Positions 45,133-53,890 of a DNA stretch of 64,000 bases are shown here, piece after piece. This DNA comes from Peptostreptococcus faecalis (GTDB lineage Bacteria; Bacillota; Clostridia; Peptostreptococcales; Peptostreptococcaceae). Position 1 is the stretch's first letter. The number at the start of each line of letters is the position of its first letter. The translations under genes were made by a program, and so were the position numbers. Below the pieces are notes generated by a model, which was given only the letters and a program-made list of their open reading frames with translations, was not told where the DNA came from and made no database searches. The stretch is taken from NCBI RefSeq assembly GCF_900240845.1, contig NZ_OERU01000001.1, forward strand, positions 765,079 through 829,078. Reading direction: 5' to 3'.

Positions 45133-45161
45133 TTGACTATAAAGTGTATTACCTGTATAAT
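45133..45161 (+). promoter_or_regulatory. Promoter of the GntR-ABC cassette
   Basis: Near-consensus TTGACT at 45133-45138 and a perfect TATAAT at 45156-45161, exactly 17 bases apart. It is covered by the palindromic operator. Confidence 0.88.
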
Positions 45162-45197
45162 ACACTTTATAGATGTACTATGTGAGTAATACACTTT
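45138..45197 (+). promoter_or_regulatory. Palindromic GntR operator with an extra half-site
   Basis: TATAAAGTGTATTA (45138-45151) and TAATACACTTTATA (45158-45171) are perfect 14-base inverted arms around a six-base centre; they span the spacer and the -10 box. A third copy of the arm, TAATACACTTT, lies at 45187-45197 just before the regulator gene. The core AGTGTA...TACACT resembles operators described for YtrA-type GntR repressors (from memory). Binding would block RNA polymerase, giving autorepression of the cassette. Confidence 0.85.
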
Positions 45198-45219
45198 GAT
45201 TATGAGAGGAGTTGTAAAA

Positions 45220-45621
45220 TTGAGTAAAAAAATAAAATTTAATAATAATGCTCCTATATATATACAGATATCTAACTATTTTCTAGCAAAAGTATTTGTA
45301 GGAGAATTGAAACCTGATGACAAAATACCATCTCGGCGTGAACTTGGAGCAGAGTTGGGCGTTAATTTAAATACTGTGCAAAAATCATATGTATATATGG
45401 AAGATATAGGCTTAATAAAAACTGAAAAAAATAGACAAAGCACTATAACAGATGATTTGGTGAAAATACAATCTTTAAAAAATGATTTTTTAAAAGAGCC
45501 TCTATATGAATTTATAAAAATAATGAAATCCATAAATATTTCAAAAGAAAAAGTCATAGAATTAATTGAGGAAAGCTACGATAAAGTCTTTGAGGAGGAA
45601 GAAGAAAATGATAAAAGTTAA
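45220..45621 (+). CDS. GntR-family repressor, YtrA type
   Basis: 133 residues, the size of YtrA proteins: an N-terminal winged helix (APIYIQISNYFL, IPSRRELGAELGVNLNTVQKSYVYMEDIGLI) and a short helical dimerisation tail without a large effector domain. The TTG at 45220 is chosen because GAGAGGAG lies eight bases before it and the family starts there; an ATG at 45202 overlaps that site. It is the first gene of a nine-gene ABC cassette and should repress it through the palindrome on the promoter. YtrA repressors of other Firmicutes control ABC genes induced by envelope-active antibiotics. Confidence 0.9.
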   Translation: MSKKIKFNNNAPIYIQISNYFLAKVFVGELKPDDKIPSRRELGAELGVNLNTVQKSYVYMEDIGLIKTEKNRQSTITDDLVKIQSLKNDFLKEPLYEFIKIMKSINISKEKVIELIEESYDKVFEEEEENDKS

Positions 45622-46336
45622 AAATATTACTAAAAAATATAAAAATAAAAGCATCTCTAGAAAAAAATATGTGAAATATGCTCTTGATGATGTAAGTATA
45701 GAAATACATACAGGAAGTGTAACTGCAATTATCGGTATAAATGGGTCAGGAAAGACAACGCTACTAAAAAGTATTTCAGGATTAGTTCATCCGGATAGCG
45801 GAGAAATATTTATTGATGGAGAAAAAATAGGTTCTAAGGTAAATAGAGATTTAATATTTGTTCCAGATGTGGCAACACATTTCGCAGGATTTAGCATAGG
45901 ACAAATGATGGAATTTTATAGAGATTTTTACGAAAACTGGTGCGATGAAAAAGCTAAAGAGATGTTAGAATTTTTTAATCTAAAAGAAGATGAAATAATA
46001 GACAACTTATCCAAAGGTAATATAGCAAAGACAAAATTAGTATTCGCTTTTTCTATGAATACAAAATATATAGTACTTGATGAACCCTTTAGTGGAATTG
46101 ATATATTCAAAAGAGAAGAATTTTCTAAGGTTATGGCAAAATACATGAATGAAGACCAAGCTATAATACTATCTACTCATGAAATCGATGAAATTGAATC
46201 AATGGTAGAGTATGTATATATCATGGGGAATGGAAGAATAATTTCAAATTTTGATGCAGAAGATATGAGATTTAATGAAGGAAAATCTATATCAGACAAA
46301 ATGAGAGAGGTATCTAGTTATGGAAAAGATTCTTAA
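45608..46336 (+). CDS. ABC transporter ATP-binding protein, YtrB-like
   Basis: 242 residues. Walker A GINGSGKTTLL near residue 44, Walker B YIVLDEPFSGID and the switch His in STHEIDEIE are intact. The signature motif is LSKGN instead of LSGGQ, as in many exporter-type ATPases of the YtrB group. It overlaps the repressor gene by 14 bases; GGAGGAAG lies before the ATG at 45608. It should energise the membrane proteins encoded downstream. It is the only ATPase in the cassette and must serve all four permease-like proteins. Confidence 0.92.
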   Translation: MIKVKNITKKYKNKSISRKKYVKYALDDVSIEIHTGSVTAIIGINGSGKTTLLKSISGLVHPDSGEIFIDGEKIGSKVNRDLIFVPDVATHFAGFSIGQMMEFYRDFYENWCDEKAKEMLEFFNLKEDEIIDNLSKGNIAKTKLVFAFSMNTKYIVLDEPFSGIDIFKREEFSKVMAKYMNEDQAIILSTHEIDEIESMVEYVYIMGNGRIISNFDAEDMRFNEGKSISDKMREVSSYGKDS

Positions 46337-47141
46337 GCTTGTAAAAAATAATTTTAGAGAAAATAGAAAAATATTCTACTTTGCAACAGCTTTATATACT
46401 ATTTTTCTATTTATATTTTATCTATACTCATCGTTTCGAACTGTAGTTGATATGGAATATAGATCTATAAACGGAGGCATTAGAATCGATACTTTTGATT
46501 ATAACATTCTTCTTCCTCCGATTTATATTATAGTTATTGTTACAATAATGTTTTTACTTATGAGTCTATATAAAAGGCTTTATAACGATGATGGAAGCTT
46601 TTACAATATATTACAACTTCCTGTACAAAAGTATTTTCACGTGGTGTCTATTTTTATAGAAACTTATTTATTTATAATCATTCAATATGCTATATTTATT
46701 CTTTTTTCTATTCTGTTTTTGAAATACATTAACCATTCAATAGACGAAATTAATTTTATGAATAATGCTATTATTGAAAATAAAATTAACATAATGCAAT
46801 TTATATATAATTCAATGAATCAAAGCACATTATTTAAACTTTCCTATGCAAATATTTTGTATAGATTTTTAATTACTTGGCCGCTTCTAATAAGCTATTG
46901 CTCACTGATTTTTATACTTATTTACAAATATAAAGACAGCTTTATTTTTAAAGCTATTCTTATAGCTATGATATTTATAATAATAATTGATTTTTTTGAT
47001 AATAGCTTTATTTTTACTGAAAGTATATTAAGTATTCTTATAAGTGATATGTTTTTTAAAGAGATTTTGATTTCATTGGGAGCGTTAATTTCTATATTTT
47101 TACTTGATATATATTTATTAAAAAATAAAATAGATTTTTAA
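46320..47141 (+). CDS. ABC-2 type permease of the cassette
   Basis: 273 residues with about six membrane helices: one near 19-38, a large outside loop, then pairs of helices to the C-terminus. It differs from the three repeated permease-like proteins that follow, lacking their LYYYE start and RNYKKK motif. The RLYNDDGSFYNILQLPVQKYFHV loop resembles the cytoplasmic coupling loop of clostridial ABC-2 permeases. It overlaps the ATPase gene by 17 bases, which suggests a stoichiometric complex. Confidence 0.8.
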   Translation: MEKILKLVKNNFRENRKIFYFATALYTIFLFIFYLYSSFRTVVDMEYRSINGGIRIDTFDYNILLPPIYIIVIVTIMFLLMSLYKRLYNDDGSFYNILQLPVQKYFHVVSIFIETYLFIIIQYAIFILFSILFLKYINHSIDEINFMNNAIIENKINIMQFIYNSMNQSTLFKLSYANILYRFLITWPLLISYCSLIFILIYKYKDSFIFKAILIAMIFIIIIDFFDNSFIFTESILSILISDMFFKEILISLGALISIFLLDIYLLKNKIDF

Positions 47142-47152
47142 GGAGGTATTAT

Positions 47153-48022
47153 GTGAGAGAATTATTCAGTTTATATTATTACGAAGTAATTAAAAATAAG
47201 AATAAATTTATAATAATGTCTATAATATCAGTGTTATCTGGAGCGATTATAGGTGTGTTTTCAATATATAATAGCGTTGAATCGATGAATTTAACAACAT
47301 TACAAAGCGTAATAAATCAATTTGAGAACGGTAGTGTGCAAGGAAGAGAATTAATGAAGTATTTTTCATTTTTTGACTTTGTAAGATTTTATAATATCTT
47401 GGACTATAATTCAATTCTGTTAATTTGTTTTGTGTTATCTATATCAATGATTCTGTCTATTGACATTGTTGCAAGAAACTATAAAAAAAATACAAATACT
47501 TTCTATATCGATGCAGAATTACCTTCAGGTATTTTAAAAATAAAATTGTCAAGAATAATGCTTGGAATCAGCTTGTATGCTTTTACAGCCATACTAGTTA
47601 TGTTGGTATTGATTGTAATGAATTTTTTTATTAAGCTAAAATTCAGCAATATATATGGTTCGAATTTAAGAAATATATTAGATCCGTTTCCATACTATTT
47701 TCCAATTAAAGCTACTTTTTTAAATCCTTTAGAATATATATTTATATATATTATGACTTGTGTAGTAGGTATACAAAGTTTGACAAGCATCATATTCGTG
47801 AATTTAAGCAAGAACATGATACTAATGAGAGCAGGGTATTTTATAACTATTATTATATCTGGAATTCTAATGGTTTTTTATCCAATGTTGAGATATGGTT
47901 CAGTGGAATTCACTGTTATTTTTCCTCCTTGGATGCTTAATACTGTGTTAATTATTATTTCAATTGTATTAATCACAATTGATTGTGCAATTACTAAAAG
48001 AAGATTTGGGAGGGGAATATAA
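47153..48022 (+). CDS. Permease-like membrane protein, repeat unit copy 1
   Basis: 289 residues from a GTG or nearby start after AAGGAGG, 11 bases past the previous gene. About six membrane helices. It shares with copies 2 and 3 the N-terminal ELF-x-LYYYEVIKNK, the loop DIVARNYKKNTNTFYID followed by LP-x-x-ILKIKLSRIMLG, the PLKATFLNP-like segment (PIKATFLNPLEYIFIY) and the tail DCAITKRRFGRG. The RNYKK-YID-LP loop is likely the coupling loop to the ATPase. A gene for a membrane-anchored partner follows immediately. The three copies clearly arose by tandem duplication. Confidence 0.8.
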   Translation: MRELFSLYYYEVIKNKNKFIIMSIISVLSGAIIGVFSIYNSVESMNLTTLQSVINQFENGSVQGRELMKYFSFFDFVRFYNILDYNSILLICFVLSISMILSIDIVARNYKKNTNTFYIDAELPSGILKIKLSRIMLGISLYAFTAILVMLVLIVMNFFIKLKFSNIYGSNLRNILDPFPYYFPIKATFLNPLEYIFIYIMTCVVGIQSLTSIIFVNLSKNMILMRAGYFITIIISGILMVFYPMLRYGSVEFTVIFPPWMLNTVLIIISIVLITIDCAITKRRFGRGI

Positions 48023-48023
48023 C

Positions 48024-49334
48024 ATGAAAAAAAGCTCTATAAAAGGTTTTTCGATTTTTATAACTATTCTGACGTCCATTTTTTTATTTTCAATTGTAAT
48101 GAATAAAGATGCTTTAAAAATTAACTTTATTAAACAATCTGGGGATTCAAAGGTATTAAACAATTTAAATTTAATTTTGACAAATAATATATATAATGGA
48201 GAAAATAATATTTTTACAGAAAGTAAGTATACTAGAAATGCATACTTAATAAGAAGCGATAAACTGTTGGAATTAAAGGAAAATATAAATGAATCAAATG
48301 GAATTTCTTTTAGACGTAGTAATAATATTTTCATACCAGATAATGAAAAAAATTTTAGTATTGAAATAAGCATAGGTTTAAATCCTAAAAATAATAAAAA
48401 AGAAATTAATATATACGAAGACAATAAGCATACGAGCGTTTCAGTGAAAGAAAATACTCATTTATATGATGATATAGTATCTGCTTCTTCAGAAAAAAAA
48501 GTTGAAGAAGATAATATAAAAATATTAAATATAACTAGAGATAACAATAAAATATACACATTAGTAAAATTTTTAAATAGTAAAAAAAATATTTCTAAAA
48601 CTGAAAATACATATAATTTGTATTTACTTGAAATTAATGAAAAAAATAAATCATATAAAGTTATTTCTAAATTAAATCAAACTTACCCCAAAAAAATATA
48701 TCAAGAAAGAGCAATGTTTGCCTTTGGAAAATACCTTCACTACTATAAATCTGAAGATAAATCACTTATAAATATAATAGATTTAAAAAATGGAGAAGTT
48801 AAAACAGAACAGGTAAATGAGTCAGATGCTAAAAAAGACGGATATAAAAGTATTTCAACAATAGATGATATATATAGTTTTTTCGATGAAAAAGAAAATA
48901 AGCTTATTAATGTGGAGTACAACTTTGATGATAATCAATACTATTTAAATAGGTTTGGTTTAGTAGATGGAAAATTGAAATTCATGAGAAGAAATGCTAC
49001 AGGAATTTTTGAAAAGGATGAAAAATTCTATATTTCTAAAAAAGGAGAAGTTAAAAAAGAAGAAAACAGTTATTTAGATTCCAATATAACTAAAAATGCA
49101 GGAGATACAATAGACTCTCAGAATGCAGAAAATATAATGAGAAGCGAGAAATATCTTATATTCTATCAGATTAAGACATTTATAGTAAAACGTGACAATC
49201 AAGAGTTTAATTCAAATGGATATAACACATTATATATTTATGATATGGAAAAAAATGAATTAGTATACACCGGTATATTAAAAGGTGGAAACAGAGAGGT
49301 AGGAGATACTATATATGTGTCTAATAAAGAATAG
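48024..49334 (+). CDS. Membrane-anchored extracytoplasmic protein, repeat unit copy 1
   Basis: 436 residues. ATG 48024 follows GAGGGG and lies two bases past the permease stop. A single N-terminal membrane helix (about 10-27) has no lipobox cysteine, so it is an uncleaved anchor; the remaining 400 residues are outside the cell. The pattern of strands such as LYLLEINEKNKSYK, INIIDLKNGEV and LYIYDMEKNELVYTG suggests a beta-propeller-like fold. The C-terminal YDMEKNELVYTG block and the GDSKVLNNLNLIL block near the N-terminus recur in copies 2 and 3. No enzyme motif is seen. It probably senses or binds something at the cell surface for the ABC proteins. Confidence 0.75.
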   Translation: MKKSSIKGFSIFITILTSIFLFSIVMNKDALKINFIKQSGDSKVLNNLNLILTNNIYNGENNIFTESKYTRNAYLIRSDKLLELKENINESNGISFRRSNNIFIPDNEKNFSIEISIGLNPKNNKKEINIYEDNKHTSVSVKENTHLYDDIVSASSEKKVEEDNIKILNITRDNNKIYTLVKFLNSKKNISKTENTYNLYLLEINEKNKSYKVISKLNQTYPKKIYQERAMFAFGKYLHYYKSEDKSLINIIDLKNGEVKTEQVNESDAKKDGYKSISTIDDIYSFFDEKENKLINVEYNFDDNQYYLNRFGLVDGKLKFMRRNATGIFEKDEKFYISKKGEVKKEENSYLDSNITKNAGDTIDSQNAENIMRSEKYLIFYQIKTFIVKRDNQEFNSNGYNTLYIYDMEKNELVYTGILKGGNREVGDTIYVSNKE

Positions 49335-49360
49335 TAAGTATATGATTGGAGGCGTATAAT

Positions 49361-50230
49361 ATGAGAGAATTGTTTAAACTTTACTATTATGAAGTAATTA
49401 AAAATAAATCTAAGTTTTTGATTTTAGCAGCGCTTTCAGTTCTAACATTGATTGTATTAGTTGCTTTGCCAGAATACAAAGAAAATTCGACAATATCATT
49501 TTCTGATATGCAAAAATATCTAAATTTATTCAAGGAATCAAAATCAATAGATAAAGACTTTATGCAAAATCTTTTGTATGCAGATAAAGTAACTATAAGA
49601 AATTATGTAAGTTCAGTACCAAAATTCATAATTGGGATAGTTCTTGTCATATCAGTTCTAATGTCAATTGATATAGTTGCAAGAAATTATAAGAAGAAAA
49701 CAAATAGTTTTTATATTGATTCTAATTTACCGGTCAATATATTTAAGGTGAAACTATCTAGGATAATGTTAGGAATGAGTATATATGCTTTTGCTGCATC
49801 TCTTATGCTTTTAGCTTTATTTGCATTAAATTTTGTTTTAACTATAAAATATGGAGGAATATATGACTCTTCAATTAGATACATATTAGATCCTTTTTCG
49901 GATGTTTTCCCCTTAAAAGCTACTTTCATAAATCCTTCTGAATTTATATTAATATATATAATGTTTTCTGTAGTTGGAATACAATCAGTAACAAGCCTAA
50001 TATTTGTTAGCACAGAAAAAAATTCTGTTATAAGAAAAGTCCTATATATTATAATGATGTTTTTTAGTGCTTGTTTAATGATATTTTATTTGATACAAAG
50101 ATATGAATCCGATGTATTTGGAAATATAGAGAATTCTTGGTTATTCAATATAAGTTTTGTTATAATTGCAATTGCTTTATTTATACTAGATTGTAAAGTC
50201 ACAAAGAAGAGTTTGAGAGAAGGTGTATAG
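49361..50230 (+). CDS. Permease-like membrane protein, repeat unit copy 2
   Basis: 289 residues, same length and plan as copy 1. The ATG at 49361 has TTGGAGG at a good distance; an earlier ATG at 49346 overlaps it. Shared blocks: ELFKLYYYEVIKNKSKF, DIVARNYKKKTNSFYID, LPVNIFKVKLSRIMLGMSIYAFAA, LDPFSDVFPLKATFINPSEFILIYIM and DCKVTKKSLREG. It is closest to copy 1 by eye. Its stop codon lies one base before the partner gene. Confidence 0.8.
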   Translation: MRELFKLYYYEVIKNKSKFLILAALSVLTLIVLVALPEYKENSTISFSDMQKYLNLFKESKSIDKDFMQNLLYADKVTIRNYVSSVPKFIIGIVLVISVLMSIDIVARNYKKKTNSFYIDSNLPVNIFKVKLSRIMLGMSIYAFAASLMLLALFALNFVLTIKYGGIYDSSIRYILDPFSDVFPLKATFINPSEFILIYIMFSVVGIQSVTSLIFVSTEKNSVIRKVLYIIMMFFSACLMIFYLIQRYESDVFGNIENSWLFNISFVIIAIALFILDCKVTKKSLREGV

Positions 50231-50231
50231 T

Positions 50232-51563
50232 ATGAAAAAAAATTCAACCAAAGGTATTTTGTTTTTTGCTATTAGTGTTGTACTTATAATATCTCTTTAC
50301 GGAATCGTGAACATTTCCAGTAATAAAGTTAAACTAGTCAAAGGATCTGGAGATGAAAAAGTATTAGAAGATTTAAATTTGATACTTTCTGACAATATAT
50401 ACTATGGAGAGTTTGGTAAAAAAACTAGAGCTTATAAAAAATATGGACGTTCATTGCTAGTAAAAAGAGGGAATTTCGAAAAATTAAAAGAAGGAAGAAC
50501 TAGAGATGGAAAAATTTCTCTAAGCTCAAAAGAAAATTCATACATACCTATTGCTGATAAAAAACATATAGACCTTTATCTTTATGAAAAAGAAAATAGG
50601 AGTGAAAAGTATATAGTGATAAATGATGAATTAGAAAAAGATGTAATGATTCCAATTAGAGTAGATAGTTCTCTTTATAAAGAGGCATCTTTAAGTGAAA
50701 CACAATATATCAGAGCAGAAAGATACAATGGTAAAATTTATGCTTTAATGAAGACTAAGAAGAATGCAACAAATTTAGAGAATAAAAAAGAGTCAGCTAG
50801 TGAGAAAATATATAAATTATTTCTTTTAGAAATAGATGAAAAAAATAAAATATGCAAAGAAATTGCTGTAAATGAATCAATCGTACCTAATGTTGAAGTT
50901 GCAGGAGAAGATGCGATTATTGGATTTGATAAGTTTATATATTTTTGGTATACAAATCAAGATTTAATAATCCATACAATAGATTTGAAAACTGGAAAAA
51001 TGGTTGCTGAAAAAATAGGAAGAGCGCAAGCGAGAGAAGAAGGCTTTAAAAGCAAGGGCTTTATTCAGTACAATGTTTACAAATTCTTTGACAAAAAAGA
51101 AAATAAACTTGTGCTAATAAGACCTAATGATGGTAATTTAATAGGGAACTACGATGGAGATAATAACTACTATCTATTTGAATATGATTTAAAAGACGGA
51201 AAATTAAATTTATCCGACTATAAAAAGATAGGTGTTCCTTTTTTAAATGAATCCTATAGTATAGGTAAGAAAAATAATGTAGTGGAGCATAATAAGAAAA
51301 TCAATGATATTTATGCATCAAAGAATAATTATCCGACTATATTACTTAATTCTGATGAAAATATAATGAGAAGTGGAAAGTATGTAATATTTTATCAAAG
51401 GATATATTCTGAAATCAAGAAATCAGATATTTTGAGTACAAGAAATGGATATCATAAATTATATGTATATGATAGAGAAAAAAACAAACTTGTATACACA
51501 GGTAGATTAGAGGGAGAAAATAGAGGAGTAGGAAGAGATATATATGTAGCTATTAGAAAATAA
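50232..51563 (+). CDS. Membrane-anchored extracytoplasmic protein, repeat unit copy 2
   Basis: 443 residues from ATG 50232 after AGAAGGTG. One N-terminal anchor helix (about 9-27), then an outside domain. Shared with the other copies: KLVKGSGDEKVLEDLNLILS, YKLFLLEIDEKNK, HTIDLKTGKMVAEKI, the AREEGFKSKGF segment, KFFDKKENKL and the C-terminal YDREKNKLVYTGRLEGENRGVG. No catalytic motif is evident. The divergence from copy 1 and 3 is much greater than among the permease-like proteins, which fits a ligand-binding part evolving faster than the membrane part. Confidence 0.75.
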   Translation: MKKNSTKGILFFAISVVLIISLYGIVNISSNKVKLVKGSGDEKVLEDLNLILSDNIYYGEFGKKTRAYKKYGRSLLVKRGNFEKLKEGRTRDGKISLSSKENSYIPIADKKHIDLYLYEKENRSEKYIVINDELEKDVMIPIRVDSSLYKEASLSETQYIRAERYNGKIYALMKTKKNATNLENKKESASEKIYKLFLLEIDEKNKICKEIAVNESIVPNVEVAGEDAIIGFDKFIYFWYTNQDLIIHTIDLKTGKMVAEKIGRAQAREEGFKSKGFIQYNVYKFFDKKENKLVLIRPNDGNLIGNYDGDNNYYLFEYDLKDGKLNLSDYKKIGVPFLNESYSIGKKNNVVEHNKKINDIYASKNNYPTILLNSDENIMRSGKYVIFYQRIYSEIKKSDILSTRNGYHKLYVYDREKNKLVYTGRLEGENRGVGRDIYVAIRK

Positions 51564-51587
51564 TGTGCTACTAGAAAGGAGTATGAC

Positions 51588-52454
51588 ATGAATGAATTAT
51601 TTAAGCTATATTACTATGAGTTGATTAAAAATAAAAACAAGTTTATAGTATTGGTTGGTATATCTCTAGCAATTATATTGTTCTCTATTGTCTTTACATA
51701 CGGACAGGAAAATAAATATATGATTTTTTCTGAAGTTGAAAATATTGTTAAAATATCTCAAAATTCTAAAGACATTAACAGTGCCTTTTTGAATGAATTT
51801 TTAGATGCCTCTAAATTGACATTTGAAAACTACTTGGGTTTTAAGTCGAAAATATTGATGGAACTATTTTTAATTACTGCGATAGCTATGTCTTTTGATG
51901 TAGTAACTAGAAACTATAAGAAAAAAAGCAACAGTTTTTATATTGATACGAATTTACCAGTTAGTATTTATAAAATTAAATTTTCGAGATTATTGGTAAG
52001 TATAAGTATATATGTTGTAGCATCGCTGATTTTAATGACAATGATACTGAGTGTGAATTATGTACTTAGTGTAATGTTTAATACAGTCTATAAAGCGGAT
52101 CTTAGGTATGTATTAGATGCATTTACTTTACCTTCTTTAGTAAAGCTTACTTTTATGTATCCGATTTCAACTGTGTCCATATATATATCTGGATGTATAA
52201 TGATTATTCAATCTTTGGCTAGTATAATTTTTATAGATAAAGGTAAAAATATCATTATTAAAAAAATCACTTATTTCATACTGATAGCTTTTTTAATAAT
52301 TTTTATGCTGTTTTTTTTATTGGTAGGAGACATTAATCCAACCTATATGAATTCTAAACTAGTAGTATTTAACATAGTGTTTTTATCAGTTTCAATCTCT
52401 TTATTTCTTGTTGACTGCAAGCTCACAGAAAAAAGACTAAGGGAGGTTGCATAA
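51588..52454 (+). CDS. Permease-like membrane protein, repeat unit copy 3
   Basis: 288 residues, with AAAGGAG before the ATG. It keeps ELFKLYYYELIKNKNKF, a slightly changed DVVTRNYKKKSNSFYID loop, LPVSIYKIKFSRLL and the tail DCKLTEKRLREV, but its fourth-helix region (LVKLTFMYPISTVSIYI) is the most divergent of the three. It overlaps no gene upstream (24-base gap) and is followed at once by its partner. Confidence 0.8.
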   Translation: MNELFKLYYYELIKNKNKFIVLVGISLAIILFSIVFTYGQENKYMIFSEVENIVKISQNSKDINSAFLNEFLDASKLTFENYLGFKSKILMELFLITAIAMSFDVVTRNYKKKSNSFYIDTNLPVSIYKIKFSRLLVSISIYVVASLILMTMILSVNYVLSVMFNTVYKADLRYVLDAFTLPSLVKLTFMYPISTVSIYISGCIMIIQSLASIIFIDKGKNIIIKKITYFILIAFLIIFMLFFLLVGDINPTYMNSKLVVFNIVFLSVSISLFLVDCKLTEKRLREVA

Positions 52455-52455
52455 T

Positions 52456-53730
52456 ATGAAGAAAAAATACATCATAGGATACATCTTCTTTACACTTACA
52501 ATAGCATTATTGATATCAGCATCTTATATGCTTAGGAATTCAGAATCTCAAATAAAATTTGTAAATACTAAAGGAGATGCAAAGGTAATAAATAACTTAA
52601 ATATATTAATATCTAATGACGCTTTTCTAGATAGAAGTATAAATCAAAGTGGTGAAACTAATACTTTTCTTGTTAGAGATAAAGAGTTCGTAAAACTAAA
52701 GCAAGCATCTAGTAAAAATGGAAAAATATCTCTGAAATACAATGAAAATAAGTACAATCCTATTTCGGATATAAGAGATATGGAGCTTCAGCTAGAAAAT
52801 GATATATTAAATAATAAAAAAAATATAGTCTTTCGAGAAGATAATTCAGAAATAAGAATACCTATTGTTAAGAATAGTATTTTATATAGCAATAAAATCA
52901 TTGAAAATAACCAAGTACTTGCAGCAGCTAAATACAACGGCAAAATTTATACACTAATAAAATCAAAAGGCGAAAATAAACAGATTTCCGATAAAGAAGT
53001 AGAATCTATTCTCTATTTAGTGGAAATAAACGATAAAGAAAAAAGCTATAGTATTACAAAAAAAATAAAGATGAATTATCCATTAGAAGAATTTAATGAA
53101 GGCGCAATAGTAGGTCCAGAAAAAGTACTGCATTATTGTAATTCTCAGAGCAATACATTTATTAATACAATTGATGTAAATACTGGAAGTATCGTTACGG
53201 AAAAAATAAGCAAGTCTGAAGAAGAAAAGGACGGATTTAAAAGTAAGGCTAATATAGCCAAAAATGAATATAAATTCTTTGATTCAAATTCAAATAAATA
53301 TGAATTTATAAGATTAAATGAAAAAGATAAAAAATACTATATTTTCAAATATAGATTAATAGATGGCAAGCTGAATCTAGTAGATTACAAAAGCATGGGA
53401 ATATCTAAAGTCAGTGAAGAATACACTATAGCAGAAAAAAAATCGGAACGATTTTCAAATATACATAGTGAGCATAGTGATTTGAATCACAAACAAAATG
53501 AAATAGATATATATTCCTTTGAAAATTTTATGAAGGTAAAAAATTACATGGTTTTTTATCAAAATACGAATTCCTCTATTCATAAAAATGAACATCATAT
53601 ATCCTTAAATGGATTTAGAACAATATATGTTTATGATACTGAAAAGAATAGGTTGGTCTTTTCAGGAGATATAGATGGAGATAGCAATATACTTGGAAAT
53701 ACTATGTATACTGCATTAACCATAAATTAA
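52456..53730 (+). CDS. Membrane-anchored extracytoplasmic protein, repeat unit copy 3
   Basis: 424 residues from ATG 52456 after GGGAGG. N-terminal anchor helix at about 8-25, then an outside domain with the family blocks KFVNTKGDAKVINNLNILIS, LYLVEINDKEKSY, NTIDVNTGSIVTEKI, EEEKDGFKSKANI, the KFFDSNSNKYEFIRL segment and YDTEKNRLVFSGDIDG. It is the last gene of the cassette; a terminator follows at 53796. It contains no cysteine-based lipid anchor. Confidence 0.75.
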   Translation: MKKKYIIGYIFFTLTIALLISASYMLRNSESQIKFVNTKGDAKVINNLNILISNDAFLDRSINQSGETNTFLVRDKEFVKLKQASSKNGKISLKYNENKYNPISDIRDMELQLENDILNNKKNIVFREDNSEIRIPIVKNSILYSNKIIENNQVLAAAKYNGKIYTLIKSKGENKQISDKEVESILYLVEINDKEKSYSITKKIKMNYPLEEFNEGAIVGPEKVLHYCNSQSNTFINTIDVNTGSIVTEKISKSEEEKDGFKSKANIAKNEYKFFDSNSNKYEFIRLNEKDKKYYIFKYRLIDGKLNLVDYKSMGISKVSEEYTIAEKKSERFSNIHSEHSDLNHKQNEIDIYSFENFMKVKNYMVFYQNTNSSIHKNEHHISLNGFRTIYVYDTEKNRLVFSGDIDGDSNILGNTMYTALTIN

Positions 53731-53795
53731 TAGATTAATATAACTATAAACAGAAGCAAAATTATACTGATATAGTTTAGAGACTGACTTTATAT

Positions 53796-53836
53796 ACAAA
53801 AAAACTTAAGTGAAATTAACTTAAGTTTTTTTGTAT
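53796..53836 (+). terminator. Terminator of the GntR-ABC cassette
   Basis: ACAAAAAAACTTAAG at 53796-53810 pairs perfectly with CTTAAGTTTTTTTGT at 53820-53834. The stem itself holds the T run. Confidence 0.85.
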
Positions 53837-53890
53837 TAAATACACCTTCTTTATGGTATAATATTCTTTCGTAGATGGAGGTGCAATTAT

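Noticed and set aside
45133-53836. The GntR-ABC cassette as a mobile element
   Set aside because: I saw no transposase, integrase, attachment-site repeat or change of base composition at its edges; both ends are ordinary promoter and terminator.
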